DNA of 64,000 nt from contig JAFQVY010000018.1 of assembly GCA_017407755.1 (NCBI GenBank), positions 1 to 64,000 of the forward strand, read 5' to 3'. Below are positions 46,809 to 55,353 of the stretch, in pieces (the first letter of the stretch is position 1; the number at the start of each line of letters is the position of its first letter). The notes below the pieces were generated by a model, which did no database searches, was not told where the DNA came from, and saw only the letters and a program-made list of their open reading frames with translations. The position numbers and the translations under genes were made by a program. This DNA comes from Clostridia bacterium (GTDB lineage Bacteria; Bacillota; Clostridia; Oscillospirales; Acutalibacteraceae).

Positions 46809-47255
46809 ATGAACAAAACCCTTAAAATTAAAAAATTAAGAGAAAACGCCGTAATACCCAAATATGCAACAAATGGTGCCGCAGGTATGGACCTTTACGC
46901 TTGTATTGACAAGGCAGTTACCTTAGAGCCGGGAAAGCTTCTGATGATTCCTACGGGAATTGCCATAGAGCTTGAGGATTCTTCCCTTGCCGCCTTTATC
47001 CACGCCAGAAGCGGACTTGGGGTAAAGCACGGCATCTGCCTTTCAAACGGTGTGGGCGTGGTGGATTCCGATTACCGCGGTGAGGTTTGTGTAGGACTTT
47101 GCAACGTTTCCGATAAGGCATATACAATTGAGCCCTTGGAAAGAGTTGCGCAGATGGTTATTGCTCCCGTTGCCGTTATGGAGATTGAAGAAGTCTCTGA
47201 GCTTTCGGATACATCTCGCGGAAGTGGCGGATTTGGTTCTACGGGTAAGAAGTAA
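46809..47255 (+). CDS. dut: dUTP diphosphatase
   Basis: A 148-residue trimeric dUTPase that keeps uracil out of DNA and supplies dUMP. All five motifs are present: AAGMDLYA, ARSGLG, GVVDSDYRGEV, ERVAQMVI and the C-terminal RGSGGFGSTG. The start at 46809 (MNKTLKIK) follows GCAGGAACGAGG. A longer frame from 46752 has no ribosome site. Confidence 0.97.
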   Translation: MNKTLKIKKLRENAVIPKYATNGAAGMDLYACIDKAVTLEPGKLLMIPTGIAIELEDSSLAAFIHARSGLGVKHGICLSNGVGVVDSDYRGEVCVGLCNVSDKAYTIEPLERVAQMVIAPVAVMEIEEVSELSDTSRGSGGFGSTGKK

Positions 47256-47270
47256 ATTTCAAACTAATGG

Positions 47271-47299
47271 TTGAAAATCCCAATCAAAAAGGATATAAT
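47271..47299 (+). promoter_or_regulatory. mreB promoter
   Basis: TTGAAA (47271-47276) and a perfect TATAAT (47294-47299) are 17 bases apart, 36 bases before mreB. Confidence 0.75.
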
Positions 47300-47335
47300 A
47301 TATAAGTTAAGACGTTTCGAAAGGAGAAACTTAAT

Positions 47336-48355
47336 ATGTTTTCTTTTTCTTTTTCCAAAGATATCGGTATTGACCTTGGTACTGCAAACACTCTTGTGTT
47401 TATGAAGGGCAAGGGCATTGTCCTTCGAGAGCCCTCTGTTGTTGCGGTTGATATCCGCACCGACACAGTCCTCGCAGTAGGTTCTCAGGCTAAGGAAATG
47501 ATAGGCCGTACTCCCGGTTCAATCGTTGCAGTAAGACCTTTAAAAGACGGTGTTATTGCCGACTTCCAGATTACTGCCTCAATGCTTAAGCATTTTATCC
47601 GCAAAACCGTTCGCTCAAACTTTTTCTCTCGCCCAAGAATTGTAATCTGTGTTCCCTCAGGTATTACCGAGGTTGAGAAAAACGCTGTTGAAGACGCCGC
47701 AAGAGAAGCAGGCGGCAAGGACGTTGAGCTTATTGAAGAGCCAATGGCAGCTGCAATCGGCGCAGGTCTTCCTGTTGCCGAGCCTACAGGTTCAATGGTT
47801 GTTGACATCGGCGGCGGAACGAGTGAGGTTGCCATTATTTCTTTAGGCGACATTGTTACCTCCTGCTCAGTAAGAGTTGCAGGCGACAAGTTTGACGAAG
47901 CAATTATGTCTTACATCAAGAAGAAATATAACCTTTTAATCGGTGAAAGAACTGCCGAGGATATAAAAATCAACATCGGTTCTGCTTACCCTTATGAGGA
48001 CGAGGGCGAAATGTGTATTAAGGGCAGAAACCTTATGGACGGTCTTCCCAAGAACATTACCATTACAGCCGCAGAGGTAAGAGATGCTTTAGCCGATCCC
48101 CTTTCAACAATTATCGATGCAATTATAAATACCCTTGAGAAAACTCCCCCTGAGCTTTCTGCCGATATTATTGACCACGGCATTATGCTTACAGGCGGCG
48201 GTGCATTGATGAGAGGCCTGGATATGCTTATTATGCAGCAGACAGGTATGCCTGTTCACATTGCAGAAAGACCTCTTGACTGTGTAGTTGACGGTGCAGG
48301 CAAGCGTCTTGAGCTTACTATGCCCCACGAGTATTACAAGTCCAGAAGAAAGTAA
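47336..48355 (+). CDS. mreB: Rod shape-determining protein MreB
   Basis: A 339-residue bacterial actin. Phosphate-1 motif [11 protein letters not shown] is at the N-terminus, phosphate-2 is [17 protein letters not shown], and the adenosine motif is [15 protein letters not shown]. The N-terminal FSFSFS may aid membrane contact. It heads the cell-shape operon mreB-mreC-mreD-pbp2. AAAGGAGA precedes the ATG. Confidence 0.98.
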   Translation: MFSFSFSKDIGIDLGTANTLVFMKGKGIVLREPSVVAVDIRTDTVLAVGSQAKEMIGRTPGSIVAVRPLKDGVIADFQITASMLKHFIRKTVRSNFFSRPRIVICVPSGITEVEKNAVEDAAREAGGKDVELIEEPMAAAIGAGLPVAEPTGSMVVDIGGGTSEVAIISLGDIVTSCSVRVAGDKFDEAIMSYIKKKYNLLIGERTAEDIKINIGSAYPYEDEGEMCIKGRNLMDGLPKNITITAAEVRDALADPLSTIIDAIINTLEKTPPELSADIIDHGIMLTGGGALMRGLDMLIMQQTGMPVHIAERPLDCVVDGAGKRLELTMPHEYYKSRRK

Positions 48356-48370
48356 TAATTTTTAAATATT

Positions 48371-48398
48371 CAGGGACCGTCGGGCAAGTCGGTCCCTG
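48371..48398 (+). terminator. Strong hairpin between mreB and mreC (attenuator?)
   Basis: CAGGGACCG (48371-48379) and CGGTCCCTG (48390-48398) form a 9-bp stem with a 10-base loop. It is followed by TAATTTA rather than a clean T-run. It may reduce transcription of mreC onward or stabilise the mreB mRNA. Confidence 0.5.
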
Positions 48399-48417
48399 TA
48401 ATTTACGGTGAACGTAT

Positions 48418-49323
48418 ATGAAAGACCTTGTAACTTCTAAAAGCTTTAAAAAGTTAATATGTCTTATAGGAATTCTGGTTGTGCTTTTGATTATCGGCGG
48501 ACTTACGGAAAATAACCTTATTTCCTCAATTGTAAACGGTATTACTTTGCCTATGTCAGAGGTTTCTGCCGCCGCCTCTAAAGAAGCGGCAAAGCCTTCT
48601 TACGACGAGCTTGAAAAGGAAAATTATGAGCTTAAAGAGGAAATGGCAGAGCTTAGAACTGAGCTTGCGGATTATTATAACGTTAAACAGGAAAACGAGA
48701 GACTCTGGAGATACTATGACCTTAAGGCGGAAAATCCCCAGTATGACATTTTGCCTGCAACAGTTGTAAGACGCGACCCCAACGACGACTTTTACTCCTT
48801 TACTCTTAACAAGGGTAAAATGAGCGACGTAGCCGTTGGCGACCCTGTTGTTACGGAAAACGGCATTATCGGCTGGGTATATGAGGTTGACGCTTACACC
48901 GCAAAGGTAAAAACCATACTTTCGCCTGATGCTAAGGTGGGCGTTATTGACACCGTTACAAGAGACAGCGGCGTTGTAAGCGGTAACGTGCTTTATGCCG
49001 ACGAAAATCTTACCACAATGACCCGCATTTCGGCACTTAATAACCTAAAAGAGGGCGATATTGTCACCACCACGGGTATCAGCGGAATTTACCCTGCAGG
49101 TCTTATTGTGGGCGAGGTTAAGGAAATTGCCTTTGATAAATACGACACCTCTATGTATGCGGTGATTTCACCCTTTGAGGATATTCGCACGGTTATTGAC
49201 GTAGTGGTTATTACCTCCTTTGAAGGTCAGGGTGAAATTTCTCAAAACGGAATTGAGGACATCACCTTGCCAACTCAGACTCAGACCACTGAGACCGCGG
49301 CTACAGAGGAAGGTGCTCAGTAA
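48418..49323 (+). CDS. mreC: Rod shape-determining protein MreC
   Basis: A 301-residue protein. One N-terminal membrane helix (about 11-33) is followed by a coiled coil (about 55-100) and the MreC beta-barrel domain (VVRRDPNDDFYSFTLNKG, residues about 118-135). A Thr/Gln-rich tail ends it. It links MreB to periplasmic PBPs. A 62-base gap with a hairpin precedes it. Its stop overlaps the mreD start by one base. Confidence 0.95.
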   Translation: MKDLVTSKSFKKLICLIGILVVLLIIGGLTENNLISSIVNGITLPMSEVSAAASKEAAKPSYDELEKENYELKEEMAELRTELADYYNVKQENERLWRYYDLKAENPQYDILPATVVRRDPNDDFYSFTLNKGKMSDVAVGDPVVTENGIIGWVYEVDAYTAKVKTILSPDAKVGVIDTVTRDSGVVSGNVLYADENLTTMTRISALNNLKEGDIVTTTGISGIYPAGLIVGEVKEIAFDKYDTSMYAVISPFEDIRTVIDVVVITSFEGQGEISQNGIEDITLPTQTQTTETAATEEGAQ

Positions 49324-49832
49324 TGGAAAAACGCCACACCTTTCTGAGGTTTTTTGCCTACAGTCTTGAAATAATAATTTTATATGTGCTTCAGAGCACT
49401 CCCTTTTTACTGCCCGAAATTTTCGGAAGCAAGCCTTGTCTTTTGCTTCCTGTTGCCCTTAGCATTGCGGTTTTTGAAAGCGAAACGGCGGCAATGTCTT
49501 TCGGCTTTGTCTGCGGCTTGCTTACGGACATAGGCTTTTCGGGCAAAATCGGTTTTTACACGGTGGTGCTGACGCTTCTTTGCTTTGCTGTCGGCTACTG
49601 TGCAAGAAACTTTTTTGTTACAAATCTATTAAATGCAAGTATTATCGGCATTGCTTCAATAACTTTGCTGATATTAATACATTTCTGGCTTAATGTTTCT
49701 CTTGCTGATATTCCTAACGCAGGGGCACATTTTGTAAAACATTACCTTTCGCGTATTCTTTATACAGGCGCATTTTTTGTACCGCTTTATTTTTTAAGCA
49801 GGCTTTTCTGTGTATCTCTTAAAAACCAGTAA
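49323..49832 (+). CDS. mreD: Rod shape-determining protein MreD
   Basis: A 169-residue polytopic membrane protein, with 5 or so helices, in the fixed place after mreC. The pattern SFGFVCGLLTDIGFSGKIGFYTVVLTLLC is typical of MreD. It overlaps mreC by one base and is followed 18 bases later by the PBP2 gene. Confidence 0.93.
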   Translation: MEKRHTFLRFFAYSLEIIILYVLQSTPFLLPEIFGSKPCLLLPVALSIAVFESETAAMSFGFVCGLLTDIGFSGKIGFYTVVLTLLCFAVGYCARNFFVTNLLNASIIGIASITLLILIHFWLNVSLADIPNAGAHFVKHYLSRILYTGAFFVPLYFLSRLFCVSLKNQ

Positions 49833-49850
49833 TAAAGGAGGCAGGCACAA

Positions 49851-51905
49851 GTGAATAAAAACGGCTTTTTTAAAAAGTACACAAGACCCTTTATCTGCCT
49901 TTTGGTTGTGCTTGTTTTCTTTACAATGTTTATCATAAGGCTTGTAGACTGGCAGCTTATAGAGGGCGACTATTACCGCGACGAGGTTTCTACCCGTGCA
50001 AATTATGTGCTTACAAGCGATGCCACCCGCGGCGAAATTGTTGACGTAAACGGCGAGGTTATTGCCGCCAACACCACAAACTACACCGTTGTTTTAGACA
50101 AGCTTTATATAAATTCGGAAACTCCCATTAACGACGTAATTGTGGAGATGTTTGACCTGCTTTCTCATAGAGACGTGAAGTGGATTGACACCCTTCCTAT
50201 TGTTATGCATGCCGGAGGCTATGATTTTACAGAGGGCAGCGAATATGAGCTTGAAGGTCTTCGCTCCGGAGATTTTCTTGACTTAGGCGTTTACTCTACT
50301 GCCGAAGAATATATAAATGCTTTTTCAGAGCGTTATGACGTTGAAGATATTGAGGACAAAACCTTGCAGCGAAATATTATTTCCGTAAGATATAATATGG
50401 AGGTAGAGGGTTTTTCCTCAACAACCCCCTATACCTTTGCAGAGCATCTTGACGAGGACACCGTGGCGATTATTTCCGAGATTTCTCAGAATAAGCCCTA
50501 TTTGGACATTGTCACAACCTACGACAGAGTTTGTGTAGACGGCACATTGATGCCTCATATTTTGGGAAACACAGGTCCTCTTACTGCTGAGGAATATGAA
50601 GAAAACTCCGACAAAGGCTACGCCTATAACGATATTATCGGCAAATACGGCATTGAGCTTGCCGCCGAGGAGTATTTAAAGGGCCATTCGGGCACCAAAA
50701 CCGTTTCAAAAACCTCTGACGGCACCGTGGTGAGCGTGGTGGATATTGAGCCTGCAAAGCCCGGTAACACCGTGTATCTTACTATTGACAACAGGCTTCA
50801 GAGAGTGGCGAACCAGAGCCTTGCAGAAAACGTTGTTGCCGCAAGGCAAAACGGCATTGACACCTGTCTGTTGCAGGGGGATAAATTAAACGGCGAGGAC
50901 TGCACCGCAGGTGCGGCGGTTATGCTTTCGGTTAAAGATTTTTCCGTTCTTGCCTGTGCATCTTACCCCACCTTTGACCTTACAAAATATTCCGACGGCG
51001 ACTACTATTCTACCCTTTTAAATGACAAAGCTCTGCCCCTTTATGACCGTGCACTTTCGGGTGCCTTTGCGCCGGGTTCGGTTGTAAAGCCTATTGTTGC
51101 CTTAGCCGCCCTTGAAGAAGGAGTGGTTTCTGAATATACTCCTATTTATTGCTCCAGAACCTACGACTATTATCCCTCCAATGTGGTAAACTGTATGTTT
51201 TATCACGGCGATGTGGATATGACAAGCGCCATTACTCAGTCCTGTAACTACTATTTTGCAGATGTCGGCAGACGTCTGGGTATTGAGACTATGTACCTTT
51301 ACTTTGAAAAGGTAGGCTTAGGCGAATATACGGGCGTTGAGGTAGGTGAGTCAAGAGGTACTCTTGCAGGCAGAGACAGCTACTCCTGGACAGCAGGTAA
51401 CACTGTTCAGGCGGCTATCGGTCAGAGTGATAACAACTTTACTCCTATGCAGCTTGCAACCTACTGTGCAACCATTGCAAACGATGGCGTAAGGTATCGC
51501 ACCCACATGATAAATAAAATCACAACCTACGACAGAAGCGAGGTTGTTTTATTTAACGACCCCAAAAAGCCTGAGGTTGTGGATAAGCTTGACGTTGACA
51601 GCTACAACCTGAGTGTTGTGCAAAATGCAATGCGAAACGTTGCTTCAAGCGATTACGGTACCGCTTATTATTCTTTCCTTGATTTCCCCGTTGAAATCGG
51701 TGCCAAAACAGGTACTGCCGAGAATTCGGGTTCTGACCATTGTGTTTTCATTTGCTACGCCCCCTTTGATAAGCCTGAGGTGGCGGTTGCGGTGCTTTTG
51801 GAGCACGGCGCCAAGGGCGTTTACGCTATGGACGTTGCCAAGGATTTGCTTAACGCCTACTTCTTCCCCCAAGAAGTTTCTGAGACAACTATAGCCATAG
51901 AATGA
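49851..51905 (+). CDS. mrdA: Penicillin-binding protein 2-type transpeptidase
   Basis: A 684-residue class B PBP, one N-terminal membrane helix (about 12-34). The pedestal/dimerisation domain (about 50-290) precedes the transpeptidase domain, with S410-V-V-K, S464-C-N and K619-T-G motifs intact. In rod-shaped cells PBP2 cross-links the side wall with MreBCD and RodA. The start is a GTG at 49851 after AAAGGAGG. No rodA follows; the next gene is minD on its own promoter. Confidence 0.94.
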   Translation: MNKNGFFKKYTRPFICLLVVLVFFTMFIIRLVDWQLIEGDYYRDEVSTRANYVLTSDATRGEIVDVNGEVIAANTTNYTVVLDKLYINSETPINDVIVEMFDLLSHRDVKWIDTLPIVMHAGGYDFTEGSEYELEGLRSGDFLDLGVYSTAEEYINAFSERYDVEDIEDKTLQRNIISVRYNMEVEGFSSTTPYTFAEHLDEDTVAIISEISQNKPYLDIVTTYDRVCVDGTLMPHILGNTGPLTAEEYEENSDKGYAYNDIIGKYGIELAAEEYLKGHSGTKTVSKTSDGTVVSVVDIEPAKPGNTVYLTIDNRLQRVANQSLAENVVAARQNGIDTCLLQGDKLNGEDCTAGAAVMLSVKDFSVLACASYPTFDLTKYSDGDYYSTLLNDKALPLYDRALSGAFAPGSVVKPIVALAALEEGVVSEYTPIYCSRTYDYYPSNVVNCMFYHGDVDMTSAITQSCNYYFADVGRRLGIETMYLYFEKVGLGEYTGVEVGESRGTLAGRDSYSWTAGNTVQAAIGQSDNNFTPMQLATYCATIANDGVRYRTHMINKITTYDRSEVVLFNDPKKPEVVDKLDVDSYNLSVVQNAMRNVASSDYGTAYYSFLDFPVEIGAKTGTAENSGSDHCVFICYAPFDKPEVAVAVLLEHGAKGVYAMDVAKDLLNAYFFPQEVSETTIAIE

Positions 51906-51982
51906 GTCAAAAATTGCTTTTTTGTCCTGTTTTTTATAAATTTTACACAAAGATTAACCCATATTTTTTACAAGCAAGCTAA

Positions 51983-52011
51983 TTGTAGACTAAAAAAACT
52001 TGTGGTAAAAT
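51983..52011 (+). promoter_or_regulatory. minD promoter
   Basis: TTGTAG (51983-51988) and TAAAAT (52006-52011) are 17 bases apart, about 20 bases before the minD start. Confidence 0.45.
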
Positions 52012-52030
52012 GTATAAGAGGTATGTGTTT

Positions 52031-52783
52031 ATGAGTAAAGTTATAGTCCTTGCTTCGGGCAAGGGAGGCACAGGCAAATCTACGGTAACAGTGGGTTTGG
52101 CGGTGCAGCTTGTAAAACTTAATAAAAGGGTTTTGCTTGTAGACTGCGACAGCGGTATGCGTGGACTTGACCTTATGCTTGGCGTTGAAAACGAGCTTGT
52201 CTATGATGTGTCTGATGCCGCCAGCGGCGGTTGCGACACCGAGGCGGCAATTTACAGTGCCCAGAGTATGTACGGTCTTTACCTTATGCCTGCTCCCCTT
52301 TCGGCTGAGGACGAGGTTAGTCCCTCGGTTATGAAGGAGCTAATAAACTCGGTTAAGAACAACTACGATTACGTGCTTATCGACTCCCCCGCAGGCACAG
52401 GCTCAGGCTTTGATGCGGCAGCGGCTGCTGCTGATATGGCGATTATTGTTGTTAATCCGGAGCCTACAAGTGTACGAGGCGCACTTAACATCAGGCTAAA
52501 GCTTCATAAGCTTAATAAAGAAAACGCCCGCCTTGTTATTAACCGCTTTTCATTAAAGCGTTTCAAAGAGCTTGGTGTTTACAAGGACTTGGACGCTGTA
52601 ATCGATGCCTGCCAGACTCAGCTTATTGCAGTTGTTCCTGAGGATATGCAGATTGCCTCTATAGCTCAGCGCGGTGAGGCTCAGAAGACTCAGCCTAAGT
52701 CTGCCGTAACCTTTAAAAATCTTGCCTTAAGGCTTGAGGGCGAAAATGTGCCCGTTGCCAAAAAGGTTTTAGGCATAAAATAA
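52031..52783 (+). CDS. minD: Septum site-determining ATPase MinD-like
   Basis: A 250-residue deviant Walker ATPase: SGKGGTGKSTVTVGLA (about 8-23), VLLVDCDSGMRGLDLMLG (MinD-type switch I with RGLDLMLG) and DYVLIDSPAGTGSGF. MinD places the division site with MinC. Position after mreBCD/pbp2 matches min loci, but minC and minE are absent from the window. The C-terminal amphipathic helix is weak (ending VAKKVLGIK). The start at 52031 is after AGAGG; the frame can be extended 7 codons with no better ribosome site. Confidence 0.88.
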   Translation: MSKVIVLASGKGGTGKSTVTVGLAVQLVKLNKRVLLVDCDSGMRGLDLMLGVENELVYDVSDAASGGCDTEAAIYSAQSMYGLYLMPAPLSAEDEVSPSVMKELINSVKNNYDYVLIDSPAGTGSGFDAAAAAADMAIIVVNPEPTSVRGALNIRLKLHKLNKENARLVINRFSLKRFKELGVYKDLDAVIDACQTQLIAVVPEDMQIASIAQRGEAQKTQPKSAVTFKNLALRLEGENVPVAKKVLGIK

Positions 52784-52853
52784 TATATTGTTCGGATTAG
52801 TCCGATTTTCATAATGCAATTTCCCAAAATATGAGGAAAACGGAGGTAAACCT

Positions 52854-53249
52854 ATGAATATTGCACTTATAGCACACGATGAGAAAAAAGAGCTTATGGT
52901 ACAGTTTTGTATCGCTTATTGCGGAATTTTAAGCAGACATAATCTCTGTGCCACAGGTACAACAGGAAAAATGGTTTCTGAGACAACAGGTCTTGAGATA
53001 AAAACTTTTCTTTCAGGTGCACAGGGCGGCGGACAGCAGATTGCCGCTTGTATTGCTTGCAATGAAATTGATATGCTTCTCTTCTTCCGCGACCCCCTTA
53101 CCCCCAAACCTTCGGAGCCTAACGACATAAATCTTTTAAGGCAGTGCGATATGCACAACATTCCCGTGGCAACCAACATCGCCACCGCAGAGGTGCTTAT
53201 CCACGGTCTTGAGCGTGGCGACCTTGACTGGAGAAATATTCTCAAGTAA
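52854..53249 (+). CDS. mgsA: Methylglyoxal synthase
   Basis: A 131-residue enzyme converting dihydroxyacetone phosphate to methylglyoxal and phosphate, a bypass of lower glycolysis. Key motifs: [58 protein letters not shown]. All match the family. Length is normal. ACGGAGG precedes the ATG. Confidence 0.96.
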   Translation: MNIALIAHDEKKELMVQFCIAYCGILSRHNLCATGTTGKMVSETTGLEIKTFLSGAQGGGQQIAACIACNEIDMLLFFRDPLTPKPSEPNDINLLRQCDMHNIPVATNIATAEVLIHGLERGDLDWRNILK

Positions 53250-53265
53250 TTTTAAATAGCTCTTC

Positions 53266-53296
53266 AAACAGACGCCATTGATGCGTCTGTTTTTCG
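53266..53296 (+). terminator. Terminator of mgsA
   Basis: AAACAGACGC (53266-53275) and GCGTCTGTTT (53283-53292) are followed by TTCGTTTTG. Confidence 0.85.
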
Positions 53297-53352
53297 TTTT
53301 GTATACCGAGTGCCGTAGAGCACTATTTGATAGTATAACAGGAGTGATAAAA

Positions 53353-53802
53353 ATGACAAAAGCTGACAAAGCCAAAGAGCTCTTTTTAAAGGGATATAAC
53401 TGCGCACAGGCGACCTTTGGTGCCTTTGCAGAGGACTTTGGACTTGACATAAACGTTGCCATGACCCTTTCGGCAGGTCTTGGCGGAGGTATCGGAAGGC
53501 TGAGAGAAACCTGCGGTGCCGTAACGGGTGCTACTCTTGCGGTGTCTCTTGCTATGGGTAGCTTTGACCTTAACAATCCCGATGCCAAAACCCGTGTTTA
53601 CAGGGAAATCCGCAAAGTGGTAGAAATTTTTGAGAAGGAAACAGGCACTATTGTTTGTGCCGATATGCTGGGCGTTGCCAGAAGAGGAGACGACGAAAAC
53701 CCTCAGGCGAGGACTGATGAGTATTACAAAAAACGCCCTTGCGCAGACCTTGTGTACCTTGCCGCAGAGGCAGCTGAAAAAATTATTTCAGAGCTGAAAT
53801 AA
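53353..53802 (+). CDS. C_GCAxxG_C_C family protein
   Basis: A 149-residue protein of the C_GCAxxG_C_C family. It has YNCAQATFGAFAEDFGL, the central R-E-T-C-G-A-V-T-G-A motif, a cysteine in TIVCADML and one in RPCADL, the cysteine positions that define the group. Members probably bind a redox cofactor or metal; function is unknown. The start at 53353 follows AGGAGTG by 7 bases; a frame to 53278 has no ribosome site and overlaps the terminator. Confidence 0.88.
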   Translation: MTKADKAKELFLKGYNCAQATFGAFAEDFGLDINVAMTLSAGLGGGIGRLRETCGAVTGATLAVSLAMGSFDLNNPDAKTRVYREIRKVVEIFEKETGTIVCADMLGVARRGDDENPQARTDEYYKKRPCADLVYLAAEAAEKIISELK

Positions 53803-53812
53803 AAGGGTTTTT

Positions 53813-53832
53813 CCTGCATATTTTATTGCAGG
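53813..53832 (+). promoter_or_regulatory. Hairpin overlapping the M14 ribosome site
   Basis: CCTGCA-TATTTTAT-TGCAGG is perfect. The right arm runs into the AGGAGG ribosome site, so translation could be affected. Confidence 0.4.
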
Positions 53833-53842
53833 AGGTAATCGC

Positions 53843-54625
53843 TTGAAACCCTACGGTTATACTGAGCTTTTGGAAGACGTGCTCAAATTAACGGCATTAT
53901 ATAGCGAAAAGGTAAGTGTAGAAATAATAGGAAAATCCGTCAAAGGCAGACTTCTGCCTTTGATAAAATCAGGCAAGGGCAAGAGAAAGCTCCTTATGGT
54001 GGGAGCTGTTCACGGCAGAGAATTTGTAAGCGCCGCCTTTTTAATGCGAAGTGTCGGTGAGTTGCTTTCAGAAGCAGAAATATCTCACGCTTCCCTTTAC
54101 GTTGTGCCCATGCTTAATCCCGACGGAGTTGAAACCGCTCTTTTAAAGGGCTCGGAGCTTTTTAAAAACAATGCAAACAACGTGAATTTAAATGCAAATT
54201 TCCCCTTCTTTTTTGAAAAAGTTCCCAAATCAAGACAGGGCGGAGGATTTGCCGCCTCAGAGCCTGAGACAAAGGCACTTATAAGGCTTTGCGAGAAAGA
54301 AAGGTTCTCATCGGCCCTGGCTCTTCATGCCAGAGGCAACTGCATTTTTTGGCGAGATGAGGGAAACAAAGAGATTTTGGGGGATTTTGAGCTTGCAAAA
54401 CGCTTTGAAAAAGAGTGCGGCTTTGAGCTTATTTCGTCTACCAAAAAAGCTGAGGACTACTCAGGAGGCTTTGAAAACTGGTTTCGGTGCAGATATAAGC
54501 GCCCTGCACTTTGCGTTGAGCTTGTAAAGGACGAGGAAATAAGCTTTTCTGATATGTGCCAAAACTTTGAGGACGCGGTTATTTGGTCAAAAACCAAAAA
54601 TCTTTTGAAGACATACATAAATTAA
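53843..54625 (+). CDS. M14-family zinc peptidase
   Basis: A 260-residue metallopeptidase. Zinc ligands are H57-G-R-E60 (GAVHGREF) and H162 (ALHARGN); the catalytic glutamate is E226 (LCVELVKDE). The substrate-binding Arg of classic carboxypeptidases (N-R-N-F) is replaced by Ala in NVNLNANFPF, as substrate specificity varies in gamma-D-glutamyl-Dap-type members. A peptidoglycan-stem-peptide or peptide substrate is therefore possible. No signal peptide is present. The start is a TTG at 53843 after GGAGG. The response regulator follows it. Confidence 0.85.
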   Translation: MKPYGYTELLEDVLKLTALYSEKVSVEIIGKSVKGRLLPLIKSGKGKRKLLMVGAVHGREFVSAAFLMRSVGELLSEAEISHASLYVVPMLNPDGVETALLKGSELFKNNANNVNLNANFPFFFEKVPKSRQGGGFAASEPETKALIRLCEKERFSSALALHARGNCIFWRDEGNKEILGDFELAKRFEKECGFELISSTKKAEDYSGGFENWFRCRYKRPALCVELVKDEEISFSDMCQNFEDAVIWSKTKNLLKTYIN

Positions 54626-54645
54626 TCAAAAAGCTGTCACAAAAC

Positions 54646-54663
54646 TATACTATTTATAGTATA
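54646..54663 (+). promoter_or_regulatory. Inverted repeat before the two-component genes
   Basis: TATACTA-TTTA-TAGTATA, 7-bp arms, lies 19 bases before the response regulator start. It could be a regulator-binding site or part of a promoter (TATACT). Evidence is limited to symmetry. Confidence 0.35.
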
Positions 54664-54681
54664 AAAACGGGAGGTATAAAA

Positions 54682-55353
54682 ATGAGCAGGATTTTAGTAG
54701 TTGATGACGAATTCGGTATCAGAGAAATAATAAAGAAATATGCAAGCTTTGAGGGTTATGAGGTTAAAGAGGCAGAAGACGGTATGAAGGCAATTGATAT
54801 GGCGCTTTCGGAGGACTTTGACCTTATTGTTATGGACGTTATGATGCCTGAGCTTGACGGTTTTTCCGCCTGCAAGGAAATAAGAAAGCACAAGAAAACC
54901 CCTATTATTATGCTTTCTGCCCGCGGCGAGGAGTACGACCGTATCCACGGCTTTGAGCTTGGAGTTGACGACTATGTGGTAAAGCCTTTTTCTCCCCGTG
55001 AGCTTATGATGAGGGTAAGCGCCGTTATTAAAAGAGTTCAGGGCACCAGAGAAGAGTCTGACGTTTTCAGCTACAAAGGCTTGGTGGTGGATTTTTCCGC
55101 ACGAATTGTAACCATTGACGGTGAGCGTGTAAATATGACGCCAAAAGAGTATGACCTGTTTTTCTATATGGTGAAAAACCGCGGTCTTGCCCTTACCAGA
55201 GAAACCCTTATAAGCAAGGTCTGGGGATATGACTTTTTCGGCGACGACCGTACCCTTGACACCCACATTAAGCTTTTAAGAAAATCCTTGGGGGAATACA
55301 GCTACTGTGTTGTTACGTTGAGAGGAGTGGGTTATCGTTTTGAAGCAGAATAA
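54682..55353 (+). CDS. OmpR/PhoB-type response regulator
   Basis: A 223-residue regulator. The receiver domain has DDE (8-10), phosphorylation D52 (LIVMDVMMPELDG) and K in VVKPFSP. The C-terminal winged helix has MTPKEYDLFFYMVKNRGLALTRE and DTHIKLLRKSLG. The start at 54682 follows GGGAGG by 8 bases. It overlaps the sensor kinase gene by 14 bases, so both are translated together. The controlled genes cannot be told. Confidence 0.94.
   Translation: MSRILVVDDEFGIREIIKKYASFEGYEVKEAEDGMKAIDMALSEDFDLIVMDVMMPELDGFSACKEIRKHKKTPIIMLSARGEEYDRIHGFELGVDDYVVKPFSPRELMMRVSAVIKRVQGTREESDVFSYKGLVVDFSARIVTIDGERVNMTPKEYDLFFYMVKNRGLALTRETLISKVWGYDFFGDDRTLDTHIKLLRKSLGEYSYCVVTLRGVGYRFEAE

Noticed and set aside
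54694..55266. 190-codon minus-strand open frame
   Set aside because: Antisense of the response regulator gene, no ribosome site.
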